The position numbers and the translations under genes are program-made. Under the pieces are notes generated by a model, which was not told the origin of the DNA, ran no database searches, and worked only from the letters and a program-made list of their open reading frames with translations. From contig NW_003124902.1 in assembly GCF_000003605.2 (NCBI RefSeq), positions 483,590-506,644 of the forward strand: a DNA stretch of 23,055 nucleotides. The letters are read 5' to 3'. Each line of letters begins with the position of its first letter. Position 1 is the first letter of the stretch. The stretch comes from Saccoglossus kowalevskii. Its lineage: Eukaryota; Hemichordata; Enteropneusta; Harrimaniidae. Positions 1 through 11,970 of this stretch are shown here, piece after piece.

Positions 1-418
1 TACTCGTGATTTTATTAGAAGAACGCATTGGATTGTGTGAAAATTAATTTTCATCAACGCATGTCCCAAATGTCGCAATGACCAGCACCTTTAAAATTGA
101 AAAAGTAGTTGCGCTCACATTTTCTTTGGAAATTGTTAGAGTAATTGAACAAATAATCTCGTTTACACAACATTGACCATTGTATCTTCCCCCATATTTT
201 AAATAGATCGACAACAGTCAGGAAACGTCATGTGTTAAGGTTACATATATATCATGCAATGTACTTATCTTTTTTGAATGAGAATATAAAAAACATACAA
301 AGAAATAATAACCTTTGCTAGTTTTATTATTATAGTGCCCTATGGTGATGGAAGTGTTATTGGTAAGACTCTTAAAGTGAGTTACAATTATGTACAATTG
401 CAAAAGTCAGTGTAAAAA
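1..418. other. No gene seen
   Basis: AT-rich sequence with frequent stops in all frames. No splice-bounded open frame, RNA gene or repeat structure that I can support. Confidence 0.6.
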
Positions 419-601
419 TTGACCAAGTTGATCATGAAAACAGACATTAAGTTTAAATTAGACGCTAGCAGTGAAGCTGATATTTTGCCAAACCGGTGCT
501 ATGAACGGATTCATACACATCTAAAACCAAAACAATGGGCGTGTAAGCTACCAAAGTATTCTATGGTTAGAGCGCCACCAGTGGCAGTAATATATTATTA
601 G
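419..601 (+). pseudogene. Retroelement aspartic protease remnant (Ty3/gypsy-like)
   Basis: A 60-codon open frame resembles the start of a Ty3/gypsy-type pepsin-like protease. It has a short beta-strand (IKFKLD), then D-A-S where the catalytic Asp-Thr/Ser-Gly triad is expected, then SEADILP followed by a YERI segment and a Leu-Lys-Pro stretch, the order seen in these domains. The catalytic Asp is kept, but the following Thr-Gly has become Ala-Ser, so activity is unlikely. The frame ends at TAA without the second half of the protease. No gag lies upstream and no reverse transcriptase lies downstream, so this is an isolated scrap. The family call rests on motif resemblance only. The lineage looks different from the two other protease remnants in the window, because the residues around the active site differ. 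Confidence 0.45.
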
Positions 602-3600
602 TGCGGTTCGTGAATTGCGAGAGTCTCATGTTTTGCGAGAATCTCTATTTTTACTTTACTTGTTGTGCATTGAATTCTACGTCAAAAATACTAGATTCCA
701 CAGCGTAAGTTAAATAAATCGTTAAATATTTGAGCTGTCTACTGCAAGGAGACTTATTCAAGATTTTTGTGAGATATTATGAGTTTATATTTCGCGTAAA
801 TTCAGTCCAGTTTACATTCATCGCGGTAGAATTCAAACTTGTGTAGTCTGAATAGATCTCACGTTCGTCTGCAACTTATGTAAATAAAGGTTCTCTGTTG
901 TACCTTTTGTAGTTGAGAATACCATTTCAAACATTTATTATTGTTAGTTAAGGTATATATATTTGAAAGCAAGTGAGACATTCTCAAACATCACGCGTTT
1001 TATTAAGGGTTTTCTGTGCACCACGTTTGGCCATCTAATTAAAATTTGTTGTTATGCATGGTGTATGCCATTTGTTATACCCTTTGAATTATTGTGATAT
1101 TTCGACATTGTATTTTTATTAGTGATTAGTATTATTAGTATTTCTTCTGTAATTACAGTTTTATCATTCGTTGACCACTCATTCAACAATTCATTGGTTC
1201 GCCATTTAAGAAGGGTACATTCTACCATTCTGCCGTTCATCAATCTACCATTAACTACTACTCATTTGTGGTATTTATTGATATTGTCCACAACAACAAC
1301 AACTACTACTATCACCTAACTTTAACAACAATTATCAACATAACAACAACTTAGTGGTAGTGAATGCGTTCAGCACAAGGGAAATAAATATCTTCAACAA
1401 CCAATTTGTTAATGTTGGCATTGTATTGGCGACAGGGTGATTGTTTAAAACTGTGGTAATCATATTTTCCGAATAAGCAAAACAGTCAATGCTACCTAGT
1501 TGAAATCATCGTCGCAGTAACACATACATAATCAAGTCAAACCAGAACTAGAGAGCATGCAAAAACGTGTGTGATATTTACCAAAAAAATAACCAACATT
1601 TTGGGTGAACAGTCGAATTTGCATCTGCATGGTCCCTACTAAACTAAATGAAGCAATTTACTAAGCTCATCATCTGTGAACTGTAAAGTTGTTTTATATA
1701 CTTGATTAGACATTATAGATTCACTGAGCTATGTTTGTATTAATACCTTTTGTAGAGATGCATTTATTAAGGTCATTCAATATATTTCCGGTGATGTTGA
1801 AGTTGTAATTGTGATGGGGACGGAGTTGTTTGTCAGAAGTGAATTGCTGTACAGTGACTTTTAATTGAAACAACTTGTGAAACATATTATCACAATACAT
1901 CCTTAGCTCACTGGCCATACTACTTCCATTGAAAAACACCAATACATGCAATAGCTGTTACTCGTTTCGAACAATTAGTGTTGTAGAAGAAACTTTCTAG
2001 TTGGTGGAGACATTTGTATAACTCTAGTTGAGATTATGATTATGATGTATTTATTGTTTATATGTACCCAGCTTTATAGACCAGTAGTCTGTACGTTAAC
2101 TTATTACTTTAAATAACAAATTCAACTATTGTGTTCTTGTGATTCATTTTAATCATTCAGGTATATTTCTCATCTTCAATGTTTCTGGTTCAATTTCCCA
2201 GCACGCACAATCGCATGTATTGTCATGTAATTACAATGTCCAGTCAGATTACATTATGAAATGAATTAAGAATTGTTTTTCAAATCAGTTCTACGTGATC
2301 TATATGTGTGATACACAATGCAGGCTAATTATTGTGTTATTTAAATGGTGTTACTGATTTTTAACTTATATTTTTTTAGCTGGGTCACATCCATTTCGAG
2401 CCATTAACAAAACTCGTTACTTCATTTGTAACGCACATTTCGTTTTCTTTGCTTTTTTGGTACAAAATATTTGCATGTCACAATCAAAATCACCTTTGTA
2501 ATTTTTAATTCGTTGCTAAAACGTTCTGCTATGTTGATTATATAGCTTAACATCTGCCGTATTCCATTTCGAAATTTTTCTTTTCATATGCGGTCTGTTA
2601 TTACCGACAATTTTCATCGACTTGTAGACTACATCATCAACTCACCAGCACACAATCTGTTTGACCAGAACTAGTGATTTATCCACATATTCTGTAATCA
2701 GACTACGTCAAAATGCTGTTCAATTTCATTTTTTCAATAGATGTTTGGTTGTTGCAGTTATTGTTGTCACAATCTAGTTTGTTTAACTGTCCATTGTGTA
2801 ATCTATTTCTCAATTATATTGCGCCTTCACTTTAGTAGGGTCAGTATAATTTTGTGAATGAGTTATAAATTCAGCAAACGGGTTTTCATACTTTAATAGT
2901 TTGCATTTGACGTCAGTATGAAAATAATAAAACGAAGATTTCAAGTGTTTAAATAGTGAACGAAGTAAAGTTACAAACTGTGCGCGTTTGACCAGTGTAT
3001 TGAGTATGTTACAATTGTAATGCTTAAGATGGCTAACCAAATAACTATATCCCGTTGCTTTATTGTTAGTTATTTCCACTATCATAGAAGCCGGTTGTAT
3101 TGCAATTACAGATATAAAGATATTATACAGACCACAATGAAATTTAGTAGATCCAACAGTGCTCCCATAAGTCTTGTAAATGTTGCCAAATTAAACAAAT
3201 TGTATTAGTTAAGTTAATGTTTTTGCCCTTGCTACTCGGATACTAGGACATCTGATGAGGTTTTGTACCAATTCGAGAATAGATTAGGTAGTACTTCTGC
3301 AAATGTATTACAACCCCAATAATGCAATAAACAATATAATTTTAATAGCTGCAGACTTTATTGTATTACACAACTGTCAATTAAAATTAAAACTCAATAA
3401 ACCAATATAAAACCAAACGGAATAATAACAACTATTATTGACACAGACTATATCTAGTCTGAGATATATATGATGGCTTTGGTTACTAATTTATCCCTTT
3501 CACTGTTGCACGGATATAAAAAACGAAAAGTTATCAAGTTGATTAGTTGACACACTCACGAGAAACAAATGATTTTGCATTTAAGTCAAAAATCTAAAAT

Positions 3601-4205
3601 TTCAAAATGGGTACCACATGCGTTGCGATTACAGTCATGCCATTCGTAGATTAAATAATCTAAAATGGCTCTTTCCGAACCCCTATGTCAACGATCTGAA
3701 TATTAAGTCGAGCACTCATATACGAAGAACATTACAGTGTGGTAAGGTTACAATGTGATTTGTTGTATGGTCGGACGAATGTATGTTGACACTGGTTTCG
3801 TGGTTTGACCATCACATGCTACAGAGAAAATGTAAGTTCTCTGTTTCTATTTATTTTACTCCGATCAGTGGTGAACATTCATTCACAATGCAGTGACAAT
3901 ATGTAATAAATATATTAGCAACACTTGTCGAGTGCAGCCATAAAATAAAATGAAACTTTGCAATAGTTATATAATAAAAAAGTGCCACACATGCCGTAAA
4001 GCCTTAATGATATTTTTATATATCATTGTCAGAAATAAACAATAGAATCTGGTCAAGTATGGATTTCTTGTCTATGTCAATGCAGTGACTCTAATTACAA
4101 AATGGCATACGTTTCAATAGTTATAGGCATACGTTGGTGCATCATATGTTACTCTATGTAAACCACCAAACCCAATTGTGCTTTCTATAGTTCTGCTAAC
4201 TTTCT
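602..4205. other. Long non-coding AT-rich stretch
   Basis: About 3.6 kb with only short, low-complexity open frames on either strand, none resembling a known protein. A small CAA/CTA microsatellite lies at 1289-1310. A palindromic TGACGTCA occurs at 2908-2915, but nothing around it suggests a promoter. I see no RNA gene. Confidence 0.55.
1289..1310. repeat. (CAA)n/(CTA)n microsatellite
   Basis: Four to five CAA units run into three CTA units. Imperfect CAACA tracts continue to about 1350. Simple sequence only. Confidence 0.8.
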
Positions 4206-4666
4206 TTGTTAGCATCTCAAAACATTCAGCAAGCTTATCAGCTTGTCTATTGCTCTCCTTGTACAATCCACTCTCTATGTAGTTTCCGACTTACCCCATG
4301 GCTTCCACTACCATCTCTGTGGATCTCAGCGTCATGCTCTCCGTCTTCTGTGTCTCCATTATTATTATGGACGCTAACAAGATTCGTATTCATTGGCGAT
4401 GGAGACCTTTTGCTTTTGCTGATGGGAGTCGTGTGTTGAATGTCCAAGAATTCCCTGCTCATGTGTATTCTCTGATATTACACTGTAATAGGGACCCTCT
4501 ACCTCTTCCAATTGTAGCTGTGGCACCCATATGTGAACTTGCAGGTGAATCCCTGTGGTCACCACGACTCACATCTGTTCTAAATGTCATACCCAAAACG
4601 GAATTCACAACAGTAGAATCCAATAATGAATTACACTACTACTCATACAGACTTCACTACCTTTAA
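4206..4666. other. Unidentified patch open on both strands
   Basis: This stretch is less AT-rich than its surroundings. It holds a 122-codon frame on the + strand (4298-4666) and overlapping 71- and 63-codon frames on the - strand (4247-4462 and 4374-4565). The - strand product is rich in Ser, His, Asp and Glu, with a KSKRSPSP-like basic/serine segment, and might come from a retroelement gag or a disordered nuclear protein. The + strand product has no domain I recognise. No convincing splice site or start context favours one strand. It is recorded as possible decayed coding sequence, with no function assigned. Confidence 0.25.
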
Positions 4667-5989
4667 GCAATTAATGTCTAATGTACCACGGCAAAACTAT
4701 GAACAACAATTTTGGGCCATGTCTCAACTTCATCTGTCAACTTCATCTATCGACTAGCATTAAACATTGTAATTAATCACCAAAATATGTAACACTTCTT
4801 TCCCACGATCACATAGCTGTACTTACAACAAACACTTTAACCTGACTGAATGGGTCAATGTAACATACTAACTACACTAGCAGCCATCAAACATCATTCA
4901 TATAATTGACATAAACTATATTAATCTACAACACCCTGATATATACTCACAATCTATCAATTCAGTATGCCCTAGCTATATTACACGAGGCCCGATCCAG
5001 TTCATACTAAGCAAATCATATCAACCTTATTAATCTAACAAATCTGTGGAAAATACATTACTAATCTTATTAATCCACCACGTATTAGATTGATACTCGC
5101 AAACAAAACAAATAACAATACACAATAATATCTGAACAGCGCCTAATTATCATCACATGCACTGTACAAACCTGATAGGTTATCTCAATTTAAACAATCA
5201 TAAGAAGAAACAAGAATATATGTGCAATAATATGAAATACTACACCCAAAAGCGCATAAGCTCTGGTAAAAGAACACGTCGTGTATATCCCGAAACTTAT
5301 TAAATGCTTCAAACTCACCAATGTAAAATGTAGGAAGTCTACAATTGAACACACTCAGATTATGCCTAAACAATATAATTCATATAAAGCATGCCCCACA
5401 GAAAGGACACTGGTACTTCACAGAAGAATAATTATGTTATGTCCCCCGTCCCTTGGAATGGTAGCGTCCAAAATTACCGCTATCAAAAACCTAGCTGAAA
5501 ATTACTGCAACATTTTTCACAATGAAGCTATAGCCGCTTGCCAACAAAAATGAAAATGGAGGATGAAATAGACCCCCGGCATCCACTAATTACTTTGTAA
5601 AATTTGCAGCAAGAACACAAAACTATCGTCAGTTTTAGCCTATTGATAGACATCCGTGGGATGCAACAGTACTTTTCTAGTTATTCGATCGATGAATCAG
5701 TGTTACACATAAACTTAGCTAGTATCTATACAGCGAGCAAAAAAATCAAATCAACTCACACTCCCAGTTATTTCTGTCGATCGACTGTTTACTTTTTGAA
5801 GCAAAATATCCAACCTCGTTCACACATAATGATTTAGAGCTACATATAAATTTTAAGCTCAATTACTAAAAGTAATACTTTCATTTTGGACACACAAAAT
5901 GACTGGGTTATACACATAATTTGATTATTTTGTCTATCGCTCTATTGCTAGCCCTTGGTATTTTTTTTTAGAAAGGAAAGACAACATAA
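4667..5989. other. Non-coding AT-rich stretch
   Basis: Open frames are short (up to 90 codons), compositionally like random AT-rich DNA, and match nothing I recognise. No repeat or RNA structure stands out. Confidence 0.55.
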
Positions 5990-6926
5990 TTGACACCCAA
6001 CTTTGACTTCGAGGATTCAAGTTTTTGTGTTATTTGGTTGAAGATCGGCCTGCGGGGTGTTTTGGTAGAACGTGTTTTGACACATTGTGTCGGTCTGGGT
6101 TGTTGTGTCTCGGTAAATTGGTATATAAGTTGGCATTTATCCTCAATCGTGTTTTTAATGTTATGTTTACTCTCCTTAAAGGTCTGCTGGAAGACAAAAT
6201 CAGATAAACTTAAACGTGAAAGGAGCTAAGGTAACACCCATTTCTAAAGGTCTAGATGAGGTCTAGGGAAAATGGGAACTGATATTGGAGATGGGGAGGT
6301 AATTGTAACTTACTTTAATTCTATTCGTAATCCGACATGTTAAGGGCTTTGAATGTCCTGTGGGGACCCAGCCCGGCTAAGCCTGAGTTATGGACTGACA
6401 TAAGTTCGGTCCTTGAGTTGCTTAGCGCTAAATATGTTAGTGAGATTAGATGCGAAATTAGATATAGTCGATTTGAACGTCAGCGAGATTGTTGCCAGTA
6501 GTGGTAGTGGATACTGGATCTTCCCTGTTACATCATTGTTAAAATAGTAAGCAAAAGAGTGATGCAACCATCGCAGTTCGTGGATGTAGAATATACAGAG
6601 TATGTGAACGGGGTGGCATTGCTATTGGAGCACTGAACGAGACACACAGGGAAGTGTTCTGTAAAGGTGTGCGAAATTAACATGAAAAATATATTGTGAG
6701 GAACCGATTTGAAACTGTGGGGGACTTTGACGTGATGATACGAATAATGAGCATGACAGAACAAAGGTAAGTGTGCAATCTGGTATGCATGATGTAGATC
6801 AGCAAGATCTCAGATCTAGGGTAGGTAGGACACGTGCGACTCAAAATATGCATCACCAAGATGAGGTATGTGTCAAAGATCAACATCATAGTGGATACGA
6901 TAGTCAAAAGGCTGTGAAGAAAATCA

Positions 6927-7181
6927 TTGCAGGCTATTCAAAACCAGATGCAGGACCAAAATCTATGGGTAGATGAACAGATGCTGCATTGTCAGATGGC
7001 TGCATTTACTGCACAATCTGGCGACATTGTTAAACCTGGAACTTGTTTGCGACTCGTTTTAAGGACAGTCTCACTCAAGAGCATGGAACAGTTATCCACG
7101 AGAAACTGGAGATTCTATTTAGGTTTGGGGGAGCAAGGCTATGGTCTTATCAGTATCGCGATGATAGAATTAGTAACATAG
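6927..7181 (+). pseudogene. Retroelement gag-like remnant
   Basis: The frame starting at 6927 encodes a Gln/Met-rich helix-forming stretch (QAIQNQMQDQNLWVDEQM...), like the N-terminal coiled-coil region of many Ty3/gypsy Gag proteins. From about 7100, in a second frame, EKLEILFRFGGARLW resembles the capsid-like 'Leu...Phe...Arg-Phe-Gly' helix, followed by a Tyr and basic residues. The two pieces are in different frames, so a frameshift separates them. The assignment depends mainly on position upstream of a protease and RT. Taken alone it would be weak. Confidence 0.4.
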
Positions 7182-7418
7182 CCGCCATCAACTACTACAA
7201 ATGCAGTAGACCAAAATAACTGTCTGTGGATTTTAATGCGCCACGCAGGAAGTTTTAGCAGCAGGCTCATACGTCTGGTGTCAAAATAGTAACGGCCCGG
7301 AGTAACCAATCTACGAGTGGCAAGTCTACAGACAAACAAGCCAAGCTTAGTCGACCAATTTCGGATGGGTGCTTTGATTGAGTATAGGGCATCTGTTAAT
7401 TGAATTCAGTGTTTGACA

Positions 7419-7484
7419 ATGACAGAAACTGGGTCACAGGTAACTATGGTAGGTGAAGTATTTTACAACAATTATCTATCCAAC
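7419..7484 (+). pseudogene. Retroelement protease remnant, Asp-to-Glu at active site
   Basis: The frame at 7419 reads MTETGSQVTMVGEVFYNNYL. The pattern is that of a retroelement aspartic protease active-site loop: acidic residue-Thr-Gly-Ser-Gln-Val-Thr, then a Phe-Tyr pair nine residues on. The catalytic Asp is replaced by Glu (GAA), which should abolish function. About 100 bases on, near 7585, a GVNWL segment sits where the second conserved strand (Leu-Gly-x-Asn-x-Leu) of such proteases is expected, in a broken frame. It lies between the gag-like and RT segments, as expected for a gypsy pol. Confidence 0.6.
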
Positions 7485-7859
7485 AACGCAAATTCAAGGA
7501 GTGCAAGAATACAGAGTAGATAGAATACAGATATAAGTTTTAGCGTTTCCACTTAATCTGTTCAAAGCCAGTAGTAACTCATAGTTGGTGTGAACTGGCT
7601 GAGATCAGTCCACACAATGTAATTATTGTCATCATGGGATCACACTGGCACCAGTCACCTAACAAGAAATTGCAACACTTTGCACACAGGACAAGTTCTG
7701 TGGTAGTTCGACACTAGATTGACAAGTGATGGTCTTGATTTTGACTTGACACATCAACGATTACTGACACACAAGCTCGTGAAGTACAGGAAATGCTAGA
7801 TCGAAATCATGAATATATCTCTAAGACGGATAATGAAAACGAAATTTGCTTGAGGAATG

Positions 7860-8140
7860 AGAAGCCCATACATCAACCATAGCACATGATTACATCGGCT
7901 TTGTAGGGCGAAGTACGCCGTCAGATCAATGGCAATGTCATATGATGGTGATATTCGTGAAGCAAACAGTCTGTGGTCATCGCCACTTGTCTTTATGGCT
8001 AAGAATGCACTACGCATATCCGTGTAGGTTATCTGAATCTGAATATGTGGAATGTTTTGGACAGATTACAAGAGCCTGAAGGTGAAGCATACCTGTTTAG
8101 AAATAAGGTTAAATATCTAAGACACTCATATCTGAGGCCG
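7860..8140 (+). pseudogene. Reverse transcriptase remnant with missing palm
   Basis: At 7953-8027 the frame reads IREANSLWSSPLVFMAKNAL, matching the conserved RT entry motif of Ty3/gypsy elements (Ile-x-x-Ser-x-Ser-Pro-Trp-x-Ser-Pro-x-Val). Just upstream, in another frame, an EVRRQI helix fits the preceding segment. By 8063-8140 the frame already matches the thumb-proximal part: RLQEPEG, then LFRNKVKYLRHS, which corresponds to the 'Leu-Phe-x-x-x-Val-x-Tyr-Leu-Gly-His' motif after the catalytic core. Only about 35 bases separate the two, so nearly all of the palm, including the catalytic YxDD motif, is gone. The remnant is non-functional. Confidence 0.68.
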
Positions 8141-8176
8141 TAGTTGTGACTAATTTTGTGACAATCAACGTCTTGA

Positions 8177-8562
8177 TTCCTCGGGTTTGCAGGCTATTAT
8201 CTCGGGTTGTCCGGCGTACACAGTGATCCTACATCTCTTGACTGCTGTCAAGCCAAAACGTAGTACAGGAAGTAAAGAACCCCTTTCCTCTGTACAGCTT
8301 CATGCCAGAGCGCCATTGAATCACTTATTGACAAAGTCCAATAATTGCGTATATGCTGAATAGGAACGCGTGTCCGAACTGCATACTGATGCTAGTGTAC
8401 AGGAATTAGAAACCGAAATCTACTAGACTTCTATTGTTGATTGTAAGAATAAACTCCGATCTGTATCTTGTGCAGGTAGGAAGTTGATGTTGAGTGAACG
8501 TATACACCCCACGCATTAGTTGGATACTCTAGCTCTCCAATGGTCAGTGACAGAAAATGATC
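8177..8562 (+). pseudogene. RT connection and RNase H remnant
   Basis: FLGFAGYY at 8177-8200 matches the conserved Phe-Leu-Gly-x-x-x-Tyr-Tyr motif that follows the RT thumb in Ty3/gypsy pol. ELHTDASVQELE at 8376 onward matches the first RNase H strand with its catalytic Asp. At 8466-8562 a frame with Ser-x-Ala-Gly-Arg-Lys-Leu, then SERIHPTH, a TAG stop, then LDTLALQWSV matches the later RNase H segment (Ser-x-x-Leu-x-x-x-Glu-Arg-x-Tyr-x-Thr, then Leu-Ala-x-x-Trp). The acidic residue before LALQW is kept as Asp. Frames differ between segments, showing several indels. Confidence 0.68.
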
Positions 8563-8570
8563 AGTCCGCC

Positions 8571-9339
8571 TGTTTAAATCGAGTTATTGAAATTGCTATA
8601 CATTTATTATATATACGAAAGGTGTTCATCAGATACAAATTCATTACCAATCTCTTGAAATTATGTCACACTCTTCCACCAACGAAACGTCATCTGAATT
8701 ATATTTCGATTAGTTGTCTTAATATTAAAACACAATATGCAGTATGATCTAATTAAAAGAGTAGTAATTTAAATTAGTATACGCTAATATTAGAGTACAT
8801 ATTCTAAAAGCCTTCGATTGATTTGTTGATCTAATTTAAATTAAAACGAAACAAAATTATCTGAGATAATCGCTGCATCTACACTTAAAACCAGGCGTGA
8901 TGGCATTACCTGTTTTTTTTTTTAATTTAATGTTCCTACACAGCTGTCGTTATAGGTTTCAACAATGTGACAAATAATAGCACTGTATGTTCAAGACTGC
9001 CATGATTTATAAATTATTTCATTCTATGTGCCAGAACAGTTTAAACTAAACATTGGTCAATGTGTAATGGATAAAATGTGAATATAAACACATCAGCAAA
9101 AATTAGATGAGCTTTGTTATATTAAAAAATACAAGAATGTATATCGACGTCCACGTTGGTCGGTGCCATCTTTGCTTTTTGCCATACGCAAAGTATAAGT
9201 CATCCTAAAGTCATTATTGTCCGTTCTTCAAGTCTATATATTTGAATTTCCCAACCGTTCCTCAACTTTGGTCAGGCTACACAATAAAAGTCCAACATCG
9301 GTGCAAACCCGACACACTCTAGACGGTTAAGGACCGCTT
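8571..9339. other. Non-coding stretch
   Basis: Very AT-rich, with a poly-T run near 8910-8922. No coding, RNA or repeat feature that I can support. Confidence 0.55.
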
Positions 9340-9720
9340 CCAATCTATATTTGCATCAATATCGATGCACTAACCAGAAGTAAACAGCTCATACAGCATC
9401 TATACCAAATGGGAATCAGCATACCATATGATATGGTGATAGATTGGATCAGCCTGGAATGTCCCAGAATTAAATATGAAGTAAATCCAGTATAGTCTTC
9501 CTAAATAAATTCTTGAGGAACAAAAGTGGGTGGTACATGTACTACAGTGCTGAGGTAGACACAGTATCACCTGTGATGCACTTCATGCTGCTTTACAATT
9601 ACTGATGCAGAATCACCCAGTCTTATGTGCCCCCCTGTTTTATGAGAAGGCTTCAACACCAGCATGTTTCATGGAATGGATATCTAGGAACAAGCTATTC
9701 GGTTTCTCAATTCAGGACAG
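9340..9720 (+). pseudogene. Scrap of a repeat-associated ORF (unidentified family)
   Basis: A frame of about 45 codons (from about 9340 to a TAG at 9493) contains DALTRSKQLIQHLYQMGISI, then a Pro-Tyr-Asp and a VIDW segment. The pattern 'Thr-Arg-Ser-Lys-x-Leu-Ile-x-x-Leu-x-x-x-Gly-Ile-x-Ile-x-Tyr-Asp' recalls an uncharacterised protein frequent in repeats of corals, lancelets and oysters, often annotated only as a hypothetical protein. Downstream, NTSMFHGMDI near 9650-9680 could be a later conserved Phe-His-Gly segment of the same protein. Stops and frameshifts lie between the two. The family memory is inexact and no function is assigned. Confidence 0.38.
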
Positions 9721-10224
9721 ATCTTAAGTACATACATTAAATAACAGTTTGCATGCCCTAACATTTTTATTTATATTTTTTCATTCATCGCCATTCTGTA
9801 TTCACTTATTTACTCACAGCCATGTCCGTCATGTATTGATACTGACGGGCATTCATCCATCATTGTTTATGTACGTTGTTTTTTCATTATAATGGGAACC
9901 CATAAATATCGTGATGTATTAATATTCTCTACCAAATGATTTCAATCTACACCAACTGTTGAGCGTATCATGAAATTGCATTCACTTTCTCAATGTGTTG
10001 CTTACGTAAATCCCAGAACGATATCATATATGCACAAACTATGCTTTTGGCCATATCGAGTAAAGTAAATCGACAGTGTGTTCGAAATTGGTATTCATCA
10101 AAAATAACTATTCAGTTTTGCTGGGTAGCTAGGCACAATATTCTGAAATTACTGTTTCGAAGTTAGAATTCTCATAAATTGTAATATACGTCACTGAACA
10201 TCAGTGGAGATAACATAGGTAGAT

Positions 10225-10241
10225 TGATGATGATGATGATT
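10225..10241. repeat. (GAT)n microsatellite
   Basis: Five consecutive GAT/TGA units. Confidence 0.8.
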
Positions 10242-10995
10242 GATGAACTTGAGAGTATAGTTAGTGCAGCAGTGATATTCCAGGTATTTGAACTTCTAGG
10301 GTTCAACCTAAAACCCTGAATTTTAAATTTAAAGTTCTTTACACAAAATATTAGTAAAGGTGGAAAATTCGCAAGAATTGTAGACATTTTTGGTTCTGCC
10401 CTGATCCTGGCGTTTTAGGGGGGCAGATAGTGGCAGTTATATATTCGAAATAGTGGTGCCTTGTGATACTGCTATAAGTCATCATGTATTTATGTGGAAT
10501 GTTTCAATTTCATTGAAGTGATTTGAAGCGTATTTGTAATATCGTCATTTTATTTACAGAAGTGGGGTAAGAGTGGAATTATATTTGCAACAATAACTTT
10601 TTAAAGTATCAAAAATGAATTGCATTGTGTGGTGAATTACCTTGAGACACTATCATTAAAATGTTATTTATATATTTATGTTTGTTAAATTACAATATGA
10701 CTGTTATTATTAGTTTGCCTGCACCATCAGGTTATCCCCTAAAAAAACATTTAACATTCTTTTCCTCAATCACAAATTGTTTACATACAATAACGTACAT
10801 ACTATTGCATTTGTTCTTGTATCATGCAAACCTTTTTATAGAGTTTATAGAATCCAAGACAAATATTGTACATAGCCTGTATAATTTATTCTTAAACGGT
10901 ATTTAGGTTTTACTTAAGTTTTTTTTCTATTAACAATCGAGGCAATGTGACGGTAAACGTGTGATATTCGGATATGTGCATATGGTTACGCAGTT

Positions 10996-11018
10996 GAATA
11001 ATAATAATAATAATAATT
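10996..11018. repeat. (AAT)n microsatellite
   Basis: Seven AAT/ATA units in a row. Confidence 0.85.
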
Positions 11019-11970
11019 GTTCCTGAAAAAAAAAACAACATTTAATAATATCGGATACATGGCAGGGTGAATATTATATCAAATGACATTAAAAATGTAT
11101 TGCATCTTATACGCCCGCGCACGGTAAATAATTGTCAAGCTTCATGTCATTGCACGTCTTCCTCTTGTCGACCAGGCAAAAAGTCATGCAAAGAGCATGA
11201 AACCCGTCCACGTCGATTCACGCCACTATGTACGGTGTGGTTAGTAATAGGCTGTTGTGAAACACTTTAATTTAACATCAGCAGAATTGTGATCACCAAA
11301 TCAGATCATGAAACCTTGTCATAAATGTGAGCAACATTTCCCCTCGAAATAAATAAGGGCTTTTTCTTTCAACTAAATGCGGGCTGGGTAATAGAACCAA
11401 CCTAGTGTTTAATAATAAAGAAAAATGTTTGAAAGTTCATTGGATACTTGAAACGTGGTATTTGAAACACTTGCTATTTTTCAATATAGCGATATATGTA
11501 AACAATAAGTTTTGTAAACAAAATTAAATGAATATATACGCCCTTTACTTTCAAATAGATTAGAAGCAACTAGCTGACATACGTAATATTTGCAATCGCG
11601 AATGATTTTGTTATTGCGTAAGCTTGAAACATTCAATTTGTGTTCTATATAGTGAGCATAAATATTATTTTGTGCAGCAGTATTTAACACACAGAAAATG
11701 AAAACCGAACTACACTAATTCACAGTTCACATTTTCTGATTGGTATTAAAGTGGCATGATACACACTTGTTATACGTCAAGTTGTGAAACAAAAAAAAAA
11801 ACGCCCAGTGACAATGGACACAAGACACTAGAATTTCCTGACTGACTGAATATCATATCGAATATGTCATTTATTGTATTTTACGATAAAAACGTACATA
11901 TCACAATAGTTATGAATGTCCTTACATCGTAATCTATGAATGAATACTTTCTCATTTACTTTGTTTGCAG

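Larger units (their letters stand above)
6230..8570 (+). mobile_element. Degenerate Ty3/gypsy-like LTR retrotransposon
   Basis: The region is visibly richer in G and C than its flanks and carries, in order on the + strand, a gag-like segment (6927-7181), a protease motif (7419-7484), the N-terminal edge of the reverse transcriptase (about 7860-8027), the RT-to-RNase H connection (8063-8200) and RNase H (8376-8562). This gag-PR-RT-RH order is that of Ty3/gypsy elements. Every domain is interrupted by stops or frameshifts, and the RT palm is missing. I found neither LTRs nor a primer-binding site, so the boundaries are estimates. No integrase is recognisable downstream. The element is an old, immobile copy. 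Confidence 0.72.
9727..11935. other. Non-coding stretch with simple repeats
   Basis: About 2.2 kb upstream of the Gal3ST locus. It holds a (GAT)n tract at 10225-10241, an (AAT)n tract at 10996-11018, poly-A runs near 11029 and 11790, and a short Cys-containing open frame at 11067-11270. A non-coding first exon of the downstream gene could lie here, since the Gal3ST start codon sits just after a splice acceptor, but I cannot place it. Confidence 0.5.

Noticed and set aside
2908-2915. Palindromic TGACGTCA (CRE-like), also at 20686-20693
   Set aside because: Eight-base matches are expected by chance in 23 kb, and neither site is next to a supported gene start.
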